From NCBI GenBank assembly GCA_020633055.1, contig JACKEJ010000020.1, positions 1-10,147 on the forward strand: 10,147 bases of DNA. Direction: 5' to 3'. The DNA comes from Sandaracinaceae bacterium (GTDB lineage Bacteria > Myxococcota_A > Polyangia > Polyangiales > Houyiibacteriaceae). The notes beneath the pieces are model-generated. The model made no database searches, was not told the origin of the DNA, and saw only the letters and a list, made by a program, of their open reading frames with translations. Position 1 is the first letter of the stretch. Each line of letters starts with the position of its first letter. This document shows, piece by piece, positions 1-6,455 of this stretch. Both the position numbers and the translations under genes were made by a program.

Positions 1-304
1 TGGCGCCGAACCAGGCGAAGCGGTTCAGCGCGCGCATGCGCTCGTCGCTGTCCTCCACGAACGCGCGGAAGAACTGCAGCGCGGCCAAGGGGACGACCAC
101 GCCCGCGACGAGGTGTAGCCGCTCCCACAGCTCCCCCTGGAAGGCCGCGCGGACGGCCGTCACCGCGTACCACAGGGCCACGCTCAGACCGAAGGTGGCG
201 AAGACCCAGTGCGCCCGCCGCTTGCGAGGGCGGAGCAGCACGTTCACCGCCAGCGCGAAGCTGAGCATCGCGGCGATCAGTGAGGTCTGTACGCGCAGGT
301 CCAT
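1..304 (-). CDS. N-terminal membrane domain of a putative sensor protein (3' end outside window)
   Basis: Reading leftward from the ATG at 304, 101 codons stay open to the window edge. The protein starts MDLRVQTSLIAAMLSFALAV and has at least three hydrophobic stretches: about residues 6-24, 33-50 and 64-79. Arg/Lys-rich loops (RPRKRRAH near residue 26) and a charged EDSDERMR segment near residue 83 lie between or after them. An N-terminus made of several short helices starting almost at residue 1 is common in myxobacterial histidine kinases with a 7TM-type input domain, but the catalytic part is not in the window, so kinase function is an inference. A TAGGCT hexamer lies 6 nt before the ATG and there is no Shine-Dalgarno sequence, suggesting a leaderless mRNA. 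The gene is divergent from the AraC-type regulator. It could instead be a diguanylate cyclase or another membrane protein. Confidence 0.6.
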   Translation of the reverse strand, partial: MDLRVQTSLIAAMLSFALAVNVLLRPRKRRAHWVFATFGLSVALWYAVTAVRAAFQGELWERLHLVAGVVVPLAALQFFRAFVEDSDERMRALNRFAWFGA

Positions 305-310
305 GGACGT

Positions 311-316
311 AGCCTA
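311..316 (-). promoter_or_regulatory. -10-like element TAGGCT for the membrane gene
   Basis: On the minus strand TAGGCT is followed by exactly 6 nt (ACGTCC) and then the ATG at 304. The same geometry recurs at five other starts in this window. No good -35 hexamer is visible at the usual spacing. Confidence 0.4.
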
Positions 317-429
317 CCCGGAATGGCCCAGTAGAGCCCCCGAACCCGGTCAGTCGCATCCGGACAGACGCGTCGCGCTGGCCAGTGGCCCGGTTGACAC
401 ATGCGCACCAGACCAGCCAAGACGCACCC

Positions 430-1449
430 ATGCCGCACGCGTCCGCAGGCTCTCGGTTGCCCTTGTCGCGCTACCCGAGCCTCGACATCGCCTCACTCGA
501 AGTGGCGGCGGACATCTACAGCCGGATGGTGGCGCCGGTGCACCTCCACGGCATGCCGAGCAAGGAGCCCTTCGCGTGGCGGGTGAACCACCTCGAGCTG
601 GGGCCAGTGACGCTCGTGGCGAACGAGACCACGTCCAGCGTGTGGGCCGACTGCGAGGGCGCGGACGATGCGTACCTGGTGTCGTTGCCGCTGGGGGACA
701 ACGCGGCCGAGTCGAGCGTCGGTCAGGTGGTGACGCCGCTGGTGCGTGGGAGGTCGGGGGTGATCGTCACGCCCCGGCAGCGCTCCAAGGTGGTGGTGCG
801 CTCAGGCAGCCGGACCTTGCAGGTCTCCGTGCCGCGGCAGGCCATGCTCGACGCCATGACCACGCTCACGGGGCGTGAGCCGCGCGACATCCAATTCCAC
901 ACGCGGCTCGCGCTCGACGCGCCCGAGACGGCTTCGTTCGCCCGCTTGCTCGGCAGAGTGGTGAAGGAGGCCGACCTCGAGCAGCCAGGCTTCACGGCAC
1001 CGGGTGCGGCGGAGCGCTGGGCGGAGGCGCTGATCTTTCGCCTGCTGCTCGGCCAGCCGAACTCTCGGTCTGCGCTGTTCGCTGTCAGGTCGCAGTCCGC
1101 GGAGCCACGCTACGTGCGCCGCGCGGCCGCGTACCTGGACGCGGCAGGAGACCGCGACGTCACGATGGCGGAGCTCACGCAGGTCACGGGCGTGAGCGCG
1201 CGTTCGCTGCAGAGCGGGTTCCAGAAGACGCATGGATGCTCGCCGCTCGCCTTCGCGCGCGCGCGCAGGCTCGAGCGTGCTCGCGTGCTGTTCCTGACCC
1301 ACGATGACGCGCTGACCGTGAGCGAGGTCGCGCAGCGCGTGGGCATCCCGCACCTCGGTCGGTTCAGCGGCTACTACCGGCAGCACTTCGGCGAGAGCCC
1401 GACCGCCACGCTGGCTCGCTCGGACAGCACGCGTGTGAAGCTGCGGTAG
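430..1449 (+). CDS. AraC family transcriptional regulator
   Basis: This is a DNA-binding regulator of about 339 residues, the usual length for the family. The N-terminal part (about residues 15-200) is a beta-rich effector or dimerisation domain resembling the AraC_binding_2 type. The C-terminal part carries the two AraC helix-turn-helix motifs. The first is near residues 244-265 (MAELTQVTGVSARSLQSGFQ). The second is near 295-324, ending in FSGYYRQHFGESP, which matches the family signature. The ATG at 430 was chosen. An in-frame GTG at 385 would add 15 residues that do not look conserved. Neither start has a clear ribosome binding site or the -10/start arrangement seen elsewhere here. The gene is divergent from the membrane protein and 167 nt upstream of the glycine-rich lipoprotein gene. 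The effector and targets cannot be read from the sequence; the flanking genes are the first candidates. Confidence 0.9.
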   Translation: MPHASAGSRLPLSRYPSLDIASLEVAADIYSRMVAPVHLHGMPSKEPFAWRVNHLELGPVTLVANETTSSVWADCEGADDAYLVSLPLGDNAAESSVGQVVTPLVRGRSGVIVTPRQRSKVVVRSGSRTLQVSVPRQAMLDAMTTLTGREPRDIQFHTRLALDAPETASFARLLGRVVKEADLEQPGFTAPGAAERWAEALIFRLLLGQPNSRSALFAVRSQSAEPRYVRRAAAYLDAAGDRDVTMAELTQVTGVSARSLQSGFQKTHGCSPLAFARARRLERARVLFLTHDDALTVSEVAQRVGIPHLGRFSGYYRQHFGESPTATLARSDSTRVKLR

Positions 1450-1606
1450 CGCTGCGCCGTGCGCGGCCGCCCTGGGCTCGCGACCCAACATGACTGCGCA
1501 ATCTGGATAGCGCTGGCTGCGTGAGGGCCGTAGAGCGCACTTCCCCCCGCCTGCGTCTCCTGCGTCAGCCCTGCTGCTGGCTCGGTGTGCGTTGGCCACC
1601 TCTCGT

Positions 1607-1610
1607 GGAG
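1607..1610 (+). promoter_or_regulatory. Shine-Dalgarno GGAG fixing the start at 1617
   Basis: GTGGAG ends 6 nt before the ATG at 1617. The open frame extends upstream to 1521, but that stretch lacks signal-peptide character, whereas translation from 1617 gives a good lipoprotein signal. The site therefore decides the start. The same GTGGAG occurs before the lipoprotein start at 7347. Confidence 0.6.
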
Positions 1611-1616
1611 ATCCCG

Positions 1617-3026
1617 ATGGCGTCCTCTTCTTCGCGCTCGAGTCGAGCGAAGCCCCTCGCCCTGTGGCTCGCGTCTGCCCTCGTGCTCGCGTGCACGAGC
1701 GGCTGCGGTTCCGGTGGCAGCTCGTTGGATGACGCAGGGTCCACCGACGCCATGATGACATCGCGCGATGGCGGAGGAGCTGACCAAGGGAGCAGCAACG
1801 ACCAAGGCGGCAACGCCGACGCGGGCCATGACGCGGGCTCATCGCCCGGGCCCGCCACGGACCCTGGTGCAGCCTGCAGCGGGAACGGCGACTGCTCGCG
1901 GGATGTCTGCCTGGGCCTGCCGGGCGGCTACTGCAGCTCCGTCTGCACGGACCACTCGGACTGCGGTGAGGGCAACCGCTGCCTCACGGGCTACTGCTAC
2001 GCGCGCTGCGAGTCCCACGCCAACTGCACACGAGCCGACTACTTCTGCACCACCCTCGACACGTACCTAGACGACGAAGGCTTCCACCAGCTCTGGCGCG
2101 CTTGCTACATCGGCCAGACGCTCGGCGGCACCGCAGACATCGCCGATGGGCTCACTGTCGTGGTGACGGACTCTGTCGGCGGCACCCTCGCGCTCACCGA
2201 GAGCGGCCCGTTCACGTTCCCAAGCCGAGTCGCGCTCAGCAGCAACTACGCCGTGACGTTCGAGCCTCAGGGCGATGTGCAAGGCGTCTCGTGTCGAGGA
2301 ATGGGGCTCACCGGCAGAGTGGTGGACGACATCACGAGTGTCTTCATCTCGTGCGGTCGACAGGCGGTCTTCACGGACCCGGGGACGCACGCGTGGGTCG
2401 TCCCTGCGGGCGTGACTGCGGTGTCGGTGGTGGCGGTGGGCTCCGGCGGCCGTGGCTCGGGCAACCGCGGCGGCGGGGGTGGCGAGCTGTGCTACCAGAA
2501 CGACATCCCCGTCACACCCGGTGAGACCATCGACGTGGTGGTCGGTGACCTCTTCTCCGAGGCGGCGGGTGGCCACGACTCGAGCTTCGACGGCGAGCTC
2601 GTGGCACACGGCGGCCGCGATGCCTTCGGCAGCCCCGACGGCTGGGTGGTGCCCGGCGGCATGGGCGGAACGGTCGGCACGTGCTTCGCTGGCGGGAGCG
2701 GCTCCTACAACTCGTCTTCCGGGGGAGCCGCTGGCTACGCTGGAGTCGGTGGCAACGCCCGCATGGGAGTGCCCGCTCAGAACGGCGCGGGGGGTGGTGG
2801 TGCAGGGGGTGCCTTCGGGACCCCCGGCGGTGGCGTCGGCCTCGAGGGCATGGGCGCGAACGGCATCGCGGAAGGTGGCCATGGCTCACAAGCCAGCCCC
2901 GATGTCCCCGTCGCGGGCGGTGGCGGCACCACATACAACAACAGGCCGCAGAACGGCCAACACGGCGGCGTACGCATCATCTGGGGCACAGGGCGCTCGT
3001 ATCCCTCGCAGGCCGGGAATCTCTGA
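1617..3026 (+). CDS. Secreted lipoprotein with Cys-rich segment and glycine-rich C-terminal domain
   Basis: Translation from 1617 gives 469 residues. A basic N-terminus and hydrophobic core (residues 13-25) lead to a lipobox cysteine, either C26 (LVLAC) or C30 (TSGC). A low-complexity Asp/Gly/Ser linker follows to about residue 82. Residues 87-163 hold many cysteines spaced like small extracellular disulfide modules (CSGNGDC, CSSVCTDHSDC). Residues about 170-246 resemble an immunoglobulin-like beta repeat ending in SVFISC. From about 249 the sequence is a glycine-rich domain opening with GTHAWVVPAGVTAVSVVAVG and ending GVRIIWGTGRSYPSQAGNL. Such glycine-rich domains also occur in phage tail-fibre proteins. 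The protein is probably anchored in the outer membrane and exposed; adhesion or surface recognition is an inference. It follows the AraC-type gene and converges with the methyltransferase gene. Confidence 0.85.
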   Translation: MASSSSRSSRAKPLALWLASALVLACTSGCGSGGSSLDDAGSTDAMMTSRDGGGADQGSSNDQGGNADAGHDAGSSPGPATDPGAACSGNGDCSRDVCLGLPGGYCSSVCTDHSDCGEGNRCLTGYCYARCESHANCTRADYFCTTLDTYLDDEGFHQLWRACYIGQTLGGTADIADGLTVVVTDSVGGTLALTESGPFTFPSRVALSSNYAVTFEPQGDVQGVSCRGMGLTGRVVDDITSVFISCGRQAVFTDPGTHAWVVPAGVTAVSVVAVGSGGRGSGNRGGGGGELCYQNDIPVTPGETIDVVVGDLFSEAAGGHDSSFDGELVAHGGRDAFGSPDGWVVPGGMGGTVGTCFAGGSGSYNSSSGGAAGYAGVGGNARMGVPAQNGAGGGGAGGAFGTPGGGVGLEGMGANGIAEGGHGSQASPDVPVAGGGGTTYNNRPQNGQHGGVRIIWGTGRSYPSQAGNL

Positions 3027-3118
3027 CGGCCGTACGCGCTCGCTCCGGTGTCGAACGCGTTCGTGCACCCCGCCTTCGAGGAGGTGTTGCCGTCGTGTAC
3101 GCAAGGGCTCGAGGAGCT

Positions 3119-3136
3119 GGACCCCGACGAGGGTCC
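3119..3136. terminator. Weak hairpin between convergent genes
   Basis: GGACCC, six loop bases CGACGA, then GGGTCC form a 6-bp stem in the 179-nt space where the lipoprotein gene (plus) and the methyltransferase gene (minus) converge. There is no T-run on either side, so a bidirectional terminator role rests only on position. Confidence 0.25.
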
Positions 3137-3205
3137 TGGCGACCGCTACGCTGACCTCCCAACGTGCATCGCCGGTGCGAGTCGGGCGCGGCCATGGGGG
3201 CCGCG

Positions 3206-4006
3206 CTACGCGTTCCGCCGCGCGCGCAGTGAGTACAGCAGGGGCAGCCGTGGCATGCCGCTGGGCAACCGGAAGCAGCCGTCCGCGCCGCGCTCCATGA
3301 ACGGCCAGCGGGCGTGGGCCGAGTGGTCGTGCTCGTGAAACAGCTCGAGCGTCAAGCCATGCTCGAGCAGCGCGCCGAGGACGTCGCTGATCGGGTGGCG
3401 AAACTCCACCGAGCTGTTCGCCTGCGTCACGGCGCTCGGATCTGCGTACGTGCCGGGCTCGTCCCAGACGGCGCCCGAGGGGTCGTGGAAGTAGTCGTGC
3501 TGGACCACCAGGCTCCCCGCTTCGAACACCTCGGTGACCGGGTGGCACTCCACCAGGTAGAGGCAGCCGCCGGGCTCTAGCAGCTGACTCACCACGCTCG
3601 CCCAACGACGGATGTCGTGCAGCCAGATCAGCGCGCCGATGCCGGTGTAGACGATGTCGTAGCGCTCTCCGAGAGCAGCTGGCGCGTCGAACACGTCGGC
3701 GCAGACGAAGCGGGCGTCGAGCGACGCTTCACGGGCCAGCGTGCGCGCAGCTGCTACCGCTGGCTCGGAGAAGTCGAGGCCGGTGACGTGCGCGCCGCGG
3801 CGTGCCCACGACAGAGTGTCCATCCCGAAGTGGCACTGCAGGTGCACCAGCCGCTTTCCGTCGACGGAACCCAGCTCGGCGGCCTCGAAGGGTTGCAGCG
3901 AGCAGCGCCCTGCCTTCCAGCCGGCGACGTCGTAGAACTCGCCAGCCACATGGATGGGGACGCGCTCGTCCCACATTCGCTTGTTCTGTTCGCGGTAGTT
4001 GGTCAC
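3206..4006 (-). CDS. Class I SAM-dependent methyltransferase
   Basis: The 266-residue protein has the Rossmann-type methyltransferase pattern. Motif I lies at about residues 53-71 (LVHLQCHFGMDTLSWARR). The acidic end of strand 2 is at GLDFS, with D78. The motif II/III region contains FVCADVFD near residue 100 and DIVYTGIGALIW near 117-128. A post-motif LLEPGG at 142-147 is followed by LYLVECHP. The C-terminal part (HDYFHDP, DEPGTYADP, HARWPF, LPLLYSLRARR) belongs to a widespread soluble family of small-molecule-type methyltransferases whose substrate is unknown to me. The start is GTG at 4006. TATCCT lies 7 nt before it, inside the 34-nt gap after the diadenylate cyclase gene, so the gene may have its own leaderless promoter as well as read-through from upstream. 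No membrane segment or signal peptide is present, so it is probably cytoplasmic. Confidence 0.9.
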   Translation of the reverse strand: MTNYREQNKRMWDERVPIHVAGEFYDVAGWKAGRCSLQPFEAAELGSVDGKRLVHLQCHFGMDTLSWARRGAHVTGLDFSEPAVAAARTLAREASLDARFVCADVFDAPAALGERYDIVYTGIGALIWLHDIRRWASVVSQLLEPGGCLYLVECHPVTEVFEAGSLVVQHDYFHDPSGAVWDEPGTYADPSAVTQANSSVEFRHPISDVLGALLEHGLTLELFHEHDHSAHARWPFMERGADGCFRLPSGMPRLPLLYSLRARRNA

Positions 4007-4013
4007 GGGCCCT

Positions 4014-4019
4014 AGGATA
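4014..4019 (-). promoter_or_regulatory. -10-like element TATCCT for the methyltransferase gene
   Basis: TATCCT on the minus strand is followed by 7 nt (AGGGCCC) and the GTG start at 4006. AGGG lies only a few bases before the GTG, too close to act as a normal Shine-Dalgarno sequence. The geometry matches the other leaderless-type starts in the window. Confidence 0.4.
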
Positions 4020-4040
4020 CGTTGTGGCTCGGCTCCGAGC

Positions 4041-5312
4041 CTACAGCAGGTTCGACTGCTCCCAGAAGACCACCTCGCCGCCCTGGTTGATCACGAACGT
4101 GACCACGCCGTCGTGCGACACCGCGATGGCGAGCCCGCCTGGGTGGTCGTTGACGAAGCGGTACGCGGCGCGATGGCGCGTGCCGACGGACTCGATGTCC
4201 TCCGCGCGCCGACGCGTGCCTTCGTTGTCGAGCGCGCACCACACGCGTGACGGTGAGGGCAGCTCGGCGGACACCTCTGCGCCGAACCCAACAAGGGCGA
4301 AGTGCTTGTCCAACACCACGGCCCCGTCCGTGCCGGCCAGGTTGGCGACGACGCGGCTCCACTCGAACACGGCTCGCTCCAGCCGCTCCAGCTCCACGCT
4401 CGAGCTGGTCACGAAGTCTTCCCAGCCGATGGAGGGCTTGTCGCTGGCGTCTGCGAGCGCCTCCAGCAGCTGCAGGAGCAGGCTGCGATACCGTCGCGTG
4501 GGCTCGTCTTGGTCGAAGCGATACTTGACGTGCAGGCCGCTCGGGCCGCTGCGCCCTTCCGCGTCATCCTGAATCAGGAGCAGCCCGCCGTGCTTGGCGC
4601 TGCGCACCAACTGGATGAGCCGGCGCAGCATGTGCTTGGAGATGGGGCCCACCAGCGAGTGCTCGACCGCGGTAGGGACGCCCTTGGGCGCCTGCCTCTT
4701 GCTGTGGTGTGCGCGGATCTCTTCGCGTTCGGCCCCGAAACGCGCGGGCAACCAGGCTGAGTTGAACACGTCGATGCCCGCGTCCACGAGCTCGCCGTGT
4801 TCGAGCGCGCCGATGAGGACGCCAGCGCGCCGCACGGCGAGCTGACCCGGCGCGTTGACGTGGACGATGGGCGAAAACGTCCAGTTCGACCCTGGCCCAC
4901 GGCCACCCCACGCCGGCGCGAGCCACGCGGGGCCCGAGTGCGCGATGCCCCAGATGCGCAGCTGCCCGTTCTCTTCGTGGACGCCGATGAGCGACGTCTC
5001 GAAGGGGGTCGACGGCGCCAGTCGCCGCAGCTCGTTGGTGGACAGAGGGCGGCTCTGATCGAAGCGCAAGCGGAGCACGCCGCCGTTGGGGCCGCCGCTC
5101 TCGGGCAGCGCGTCAGGGCTGCTGAGCAGTAAGCGAAAGCGCGTGGGGCGCGCCTCCTCTGCCATCATCGAAGCCTGAAACGCGGTCGAGAGCACCTCCA
5201 ACAGGAACTCGGGGGAAACGGGGCAGGCCGCCTCTGACGGCCAGTGGGTCAGCACCCAGCGGACCAGATCGGGTGGGTAGGCACACCCGGTGCATGCGTC
5301 GTCAGCGCTCAT
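4041..5312 (-). CDS. Putative diadenylate cyclase (DisA_N/DAC domain) with N-terminal sensor-like region
   Basis: The C-terminal ~100 of 423 residues match the DAC domain that condenses two ATP into c-di-AMP. The DGA motif is at residues 329-331 (GTDGAVVLDK) and the RHR motif at 377-383 (GTRHRAA), followed by the beta strands AIAVSHDG and VTFVINQGG. Both catalytic signatures known from DisA are intact. The DGA-to-RHR spacing is longer than in DisA by roughly 15 residues. Residues about 55-200 (LRIWGIAHSGPAW, VHVNAPGQLAVRRAG) look like the N-terminal sensor region of deltaproteobacterial DAC proteins, perhaps the type Pfam calls DACNV; that name is from memory. A helical stretch at about 220-325 links the two. 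No transmembrane segment is seen, so it is likely cytoplasmic. ATG 5312 was chosen over 5324 because TATGCT lies 7 nt upstream and contains part of the 5324 ATG. The methyltransferase gene follows 34 nt downstream. Confidence 0.8.
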   Translation of the reverse strand: MSADDACTGCAYPPDLVRWVLTHWPSEAACPVSPEFLLEVLSTAFQASMMAEEARPTRFRLLLSSPDALPESGGPNGGVLRLRFDQSRPLSTNELRRLAPSTPFETSLIGVHEENGQLRIWGIAHSGPAWLAPAWGGRGPGSNWTFSPIVHVNAPGQLAVRRAGVLIGALEHGELVDAGIDVFNSAWLPARFGAEREEIRAHHSKRQAPKGVPTAVEHSLVGPISKHMLRRLIQLVRSAKHGGLLLIQDDAEGRSGPSGLHVKYRFDQDEPTRRYRSLLLQLLEALADASDKPSIGWEDFVTSSSVELERLERAVFEWSRVVANLAGTDGAVVLDKHFALVGFGAEVSAELPSPSRVWCALDNEGTRRRAEDIESVGTRHRAAYRFVNDHPGGLAIAVSHDGVVTFVINQGGEVVFWEQSNLL

Positions 5313-5319
5313 GGACCCG

Positions 5320-5325
5320 AGCATA
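5320..5325 (-). promoter_or_regulatory. -10-like element TATGCT for the diadenylate cyclase gene
   Basis: TATGCT on the minus strand is followed by 7 nt (CGGGTCC) and ATG 5312. It lies back to back with the plus-strand element at 5336-5341, separated by 10 bp that contain the palindrome ACGCGCGT. Confidence 0.45.
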
Positions 5326-5335
5326 GACGCGCGTG

Positions 5336-5341
5336 TATCGT
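5336..5341 (+). promoter_or_regulatory. -10-like element TATCGT for the OmpA lipoprotein gene
   Basis: TATCGT is followed by 6 nt (CCGGCT) and ATG 5348. The ten bases GTGTATCGTC at 5333-5342 are repeated exactly at 9817-9826, again with TATCGT 6 nt before an ATG. There is no room for a ribosome binding site on a transcript starting at the usual distance. Confidence 0.5.
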
Positions 5342-5347
5342 CCGGCT

Positions 5348-6415
5348 ATGACCGCGCGTCCGCGTACCCCCCTGCTCGCGCTGTGGACCGTCCTGCTTGC
5401 CGTGGCCTGTGGGCCGGTCAGCGCGCCTGCCGCCGAGACCGCTCTGGCGCCCACCCGCGCGCCAGCGGACCCCACCCAAGACCCCAACGGCGACCCAGAC
5501 GCCGATGGTGTGCTCAACGCCAACGATGCGTGCCCGTGCGACGCCGAAGACGTGGACGGCTTTGCCGATGACGACGGCTGCCCCGACTACGACAACGACG
5601 ACGATGGGGTGCACGACGCCTGCGACCTGTGTCCGTTCCTGCCCGAGACCTACAGCGCGGAATACGAGCCCGACGGCTGTCCCGACCAAGGTCCGGTAGA
5701 GATCCCGCCGGCGCCGCTGGTCATTCGCGAGGTCGTCTCCTTCCGAGCACGCAACGCCGCGCTCTCGGGTGCGGAGGCTCCCATCATGAGCGCCGTCGTT
5801 GCAGCGCTGGAGGCCCACCCCGACGCGCGCGTGGGTCTGCACGGCCACGCCGATCGAGGCGAGTCCCAGGCGCAGGCGCTGTCCGAGCGGCGCGCCCAGG
5901 TGGTGCGCGACGAGCTGATCCGGCAAGGCGTCTCGCCAGAGCGCCTGAGCGTGTACGGCCATGGTAGCTTCGAGCCACGCGAGCCCGGACGCAGCCCCGC
6001 CGCACAGCAGGCCAACCGCCGCGTGCAGTTCGAGGTCGAGCTCGAGGAGCGCCCACCGCTCGAGCCGCGACCCATCATGCCGCGGGCCACGCCTGCTGAC
6101 TGCCAGCCGCCTCCGCCCAGCGCCTGTCCGTGCGCTCGCAGAACTGCGCCTGGACCTGCCTGTCGAGTTGGCGAACGGTCCAACCTCCGTGCAGGGCCTC
6201 GCCCTCGTAGAAGGCACGTGCGTTCTCGTTGCGTGTTCGGGTCCGCCCTCCCGACCCACCTCATCGCCTTCGTCCAGCCGGGAGATGGGGCGTCTTGTCT
6301 GCAGTATGCGATGTTGGAGGATCACGAGTACGCCCCTTCCGCGATGCAGGTGTCGGCCTCCGCCGCAGCCCATGGTTGGCGTGGGCGTGGTCATCCACCT
6401 ACGTCGAATGTCTAG
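5348..6415 (+). CDS. OmpA-family lipoprotein with thrombospondin type 3 calcium-binding repeats
   Basis: From 5348 the protein has 355 residues. A hydrophobic signal (about residues 8-20) ends at C21 (LLAVAC), so it is probably an outer-membrane lipoprotein. Residues 41-113 form Asp-rich thrombospondin type 3 repeats (DPNGDPDADGV, DDDGCPDYDNDDDGVHDACD), which bind calcium in known members. Residues 124-231 form the OmpA C-terminal domain that binds peptidoglycan. Visible there are HGHADRG with the diaminopimelate-binding Asp (D169), LSERRAQVVRDEL, and the closing NRRVQFEVE. The loop after HGHAD is about two residues shorter than usual and the common Asn before LSxRRA is Ala. After about residue 235 the sequence turns Pro/Arg/Ser-rich, with no OmpA character, and runs antisense across a DUF1016 remnant. 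This tail is probably acquired read-through, so the original stop has likely been lost. Confidence 0.85.
   Translation: MTARPRTPLLALWTVLLAVACGPVSAPAAETALAPTRAPADPTQDPNGDPDADGVLNANDACPCDAEDVDGFADDDGCPDYDNDDDGVHDACDLCPFLPETYSAEYEPDGCPDQGPVEIPPAPLVIREVVSFRARNAALSGAEAPIMSAVVAALEAHPDARVGLHGHADRGESQAQALSERRAQVVRDELIRQGVSPERLSVYGHGSFEPREPGRSPAAQQANRRVQFEVELEERPPLEPRPIMPRATPADCQPPPPSACPCARRTAPGPACRVGERSNLRAGPRPRRRHVRSRCVFGSALPTHLIAFVQPGDGASCLQYAMLEDHEYAPSAMQVSASAAAHGWRGRGHPPTSNV
6126..6233 (-). pseudogene. Remnant of a DUF1016 (YhcG-type PDDEXK nuclease) gene
   Basis: One minus-strand frame encodes about 36 residues containing ENARAFYEGEALHGGWTV followed by RQLDRQVQAQFCERT. This matches the conserved N-terminal segment of DUF1016 proteins, which normally read much like GGWSVRQLDRQI-SQFYERT. 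The similarity stops abruptly at Asp codon 6128-6126, where the family would continue with LSRNK, and upstream a stop codon appears within about a dozen codons. There is no start, and no nuclease domain is present. The fragment lies wholly antisense within the tail of the OmpA reading frame. It is best read as debris of a horizontally moving gene. The match is by memory of the family, not by alignment. Confidence 0.6.
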
Positions 6416-6455
6416 ATAGACAGGGTTCTGCGCCGTGCGCCGGCGTCGCTCGTGT

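Noticed and set aside
394..399. TTGACA, a perfect -35 hexamer upstream of the AraC-type gene
   Set aside because: At 17 or 18 nt downstream the hexamers (CCAAGA, CAAGAC) bear no resemblance to a -10, so I do not call a promoter.
385..429. GTG start at 385 for the AraC-type gene
   Set aside because: It adds 15 residues without family character and has no ribosome site; ATG 430 is preferred, though not proven.
802..1842. 346-residue minus-strand open frame
   Set aside because: It is antisense to the AraC-type gene and Arg-rich, a typical shadow in GC-rich DNA.
2067..2882. 271-residue minus-strand open frame
   Set aside because: It is antisense to the glycine-rich lipoprotein; its His/Ala/Arg content reflects reversed glycine codons.
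2430..2930. Possible tandem repeats in the glycine-rich stretch
   Set aside because: The GGC/GGT/GGG runs simply encode glycine and have no regular period.
5313..5324. ATG start at 5324 for the diadenylate cyclase
   Set aside because: Its first bases fall inside the TATGCT element that is correctly spaced for ATG 5312.
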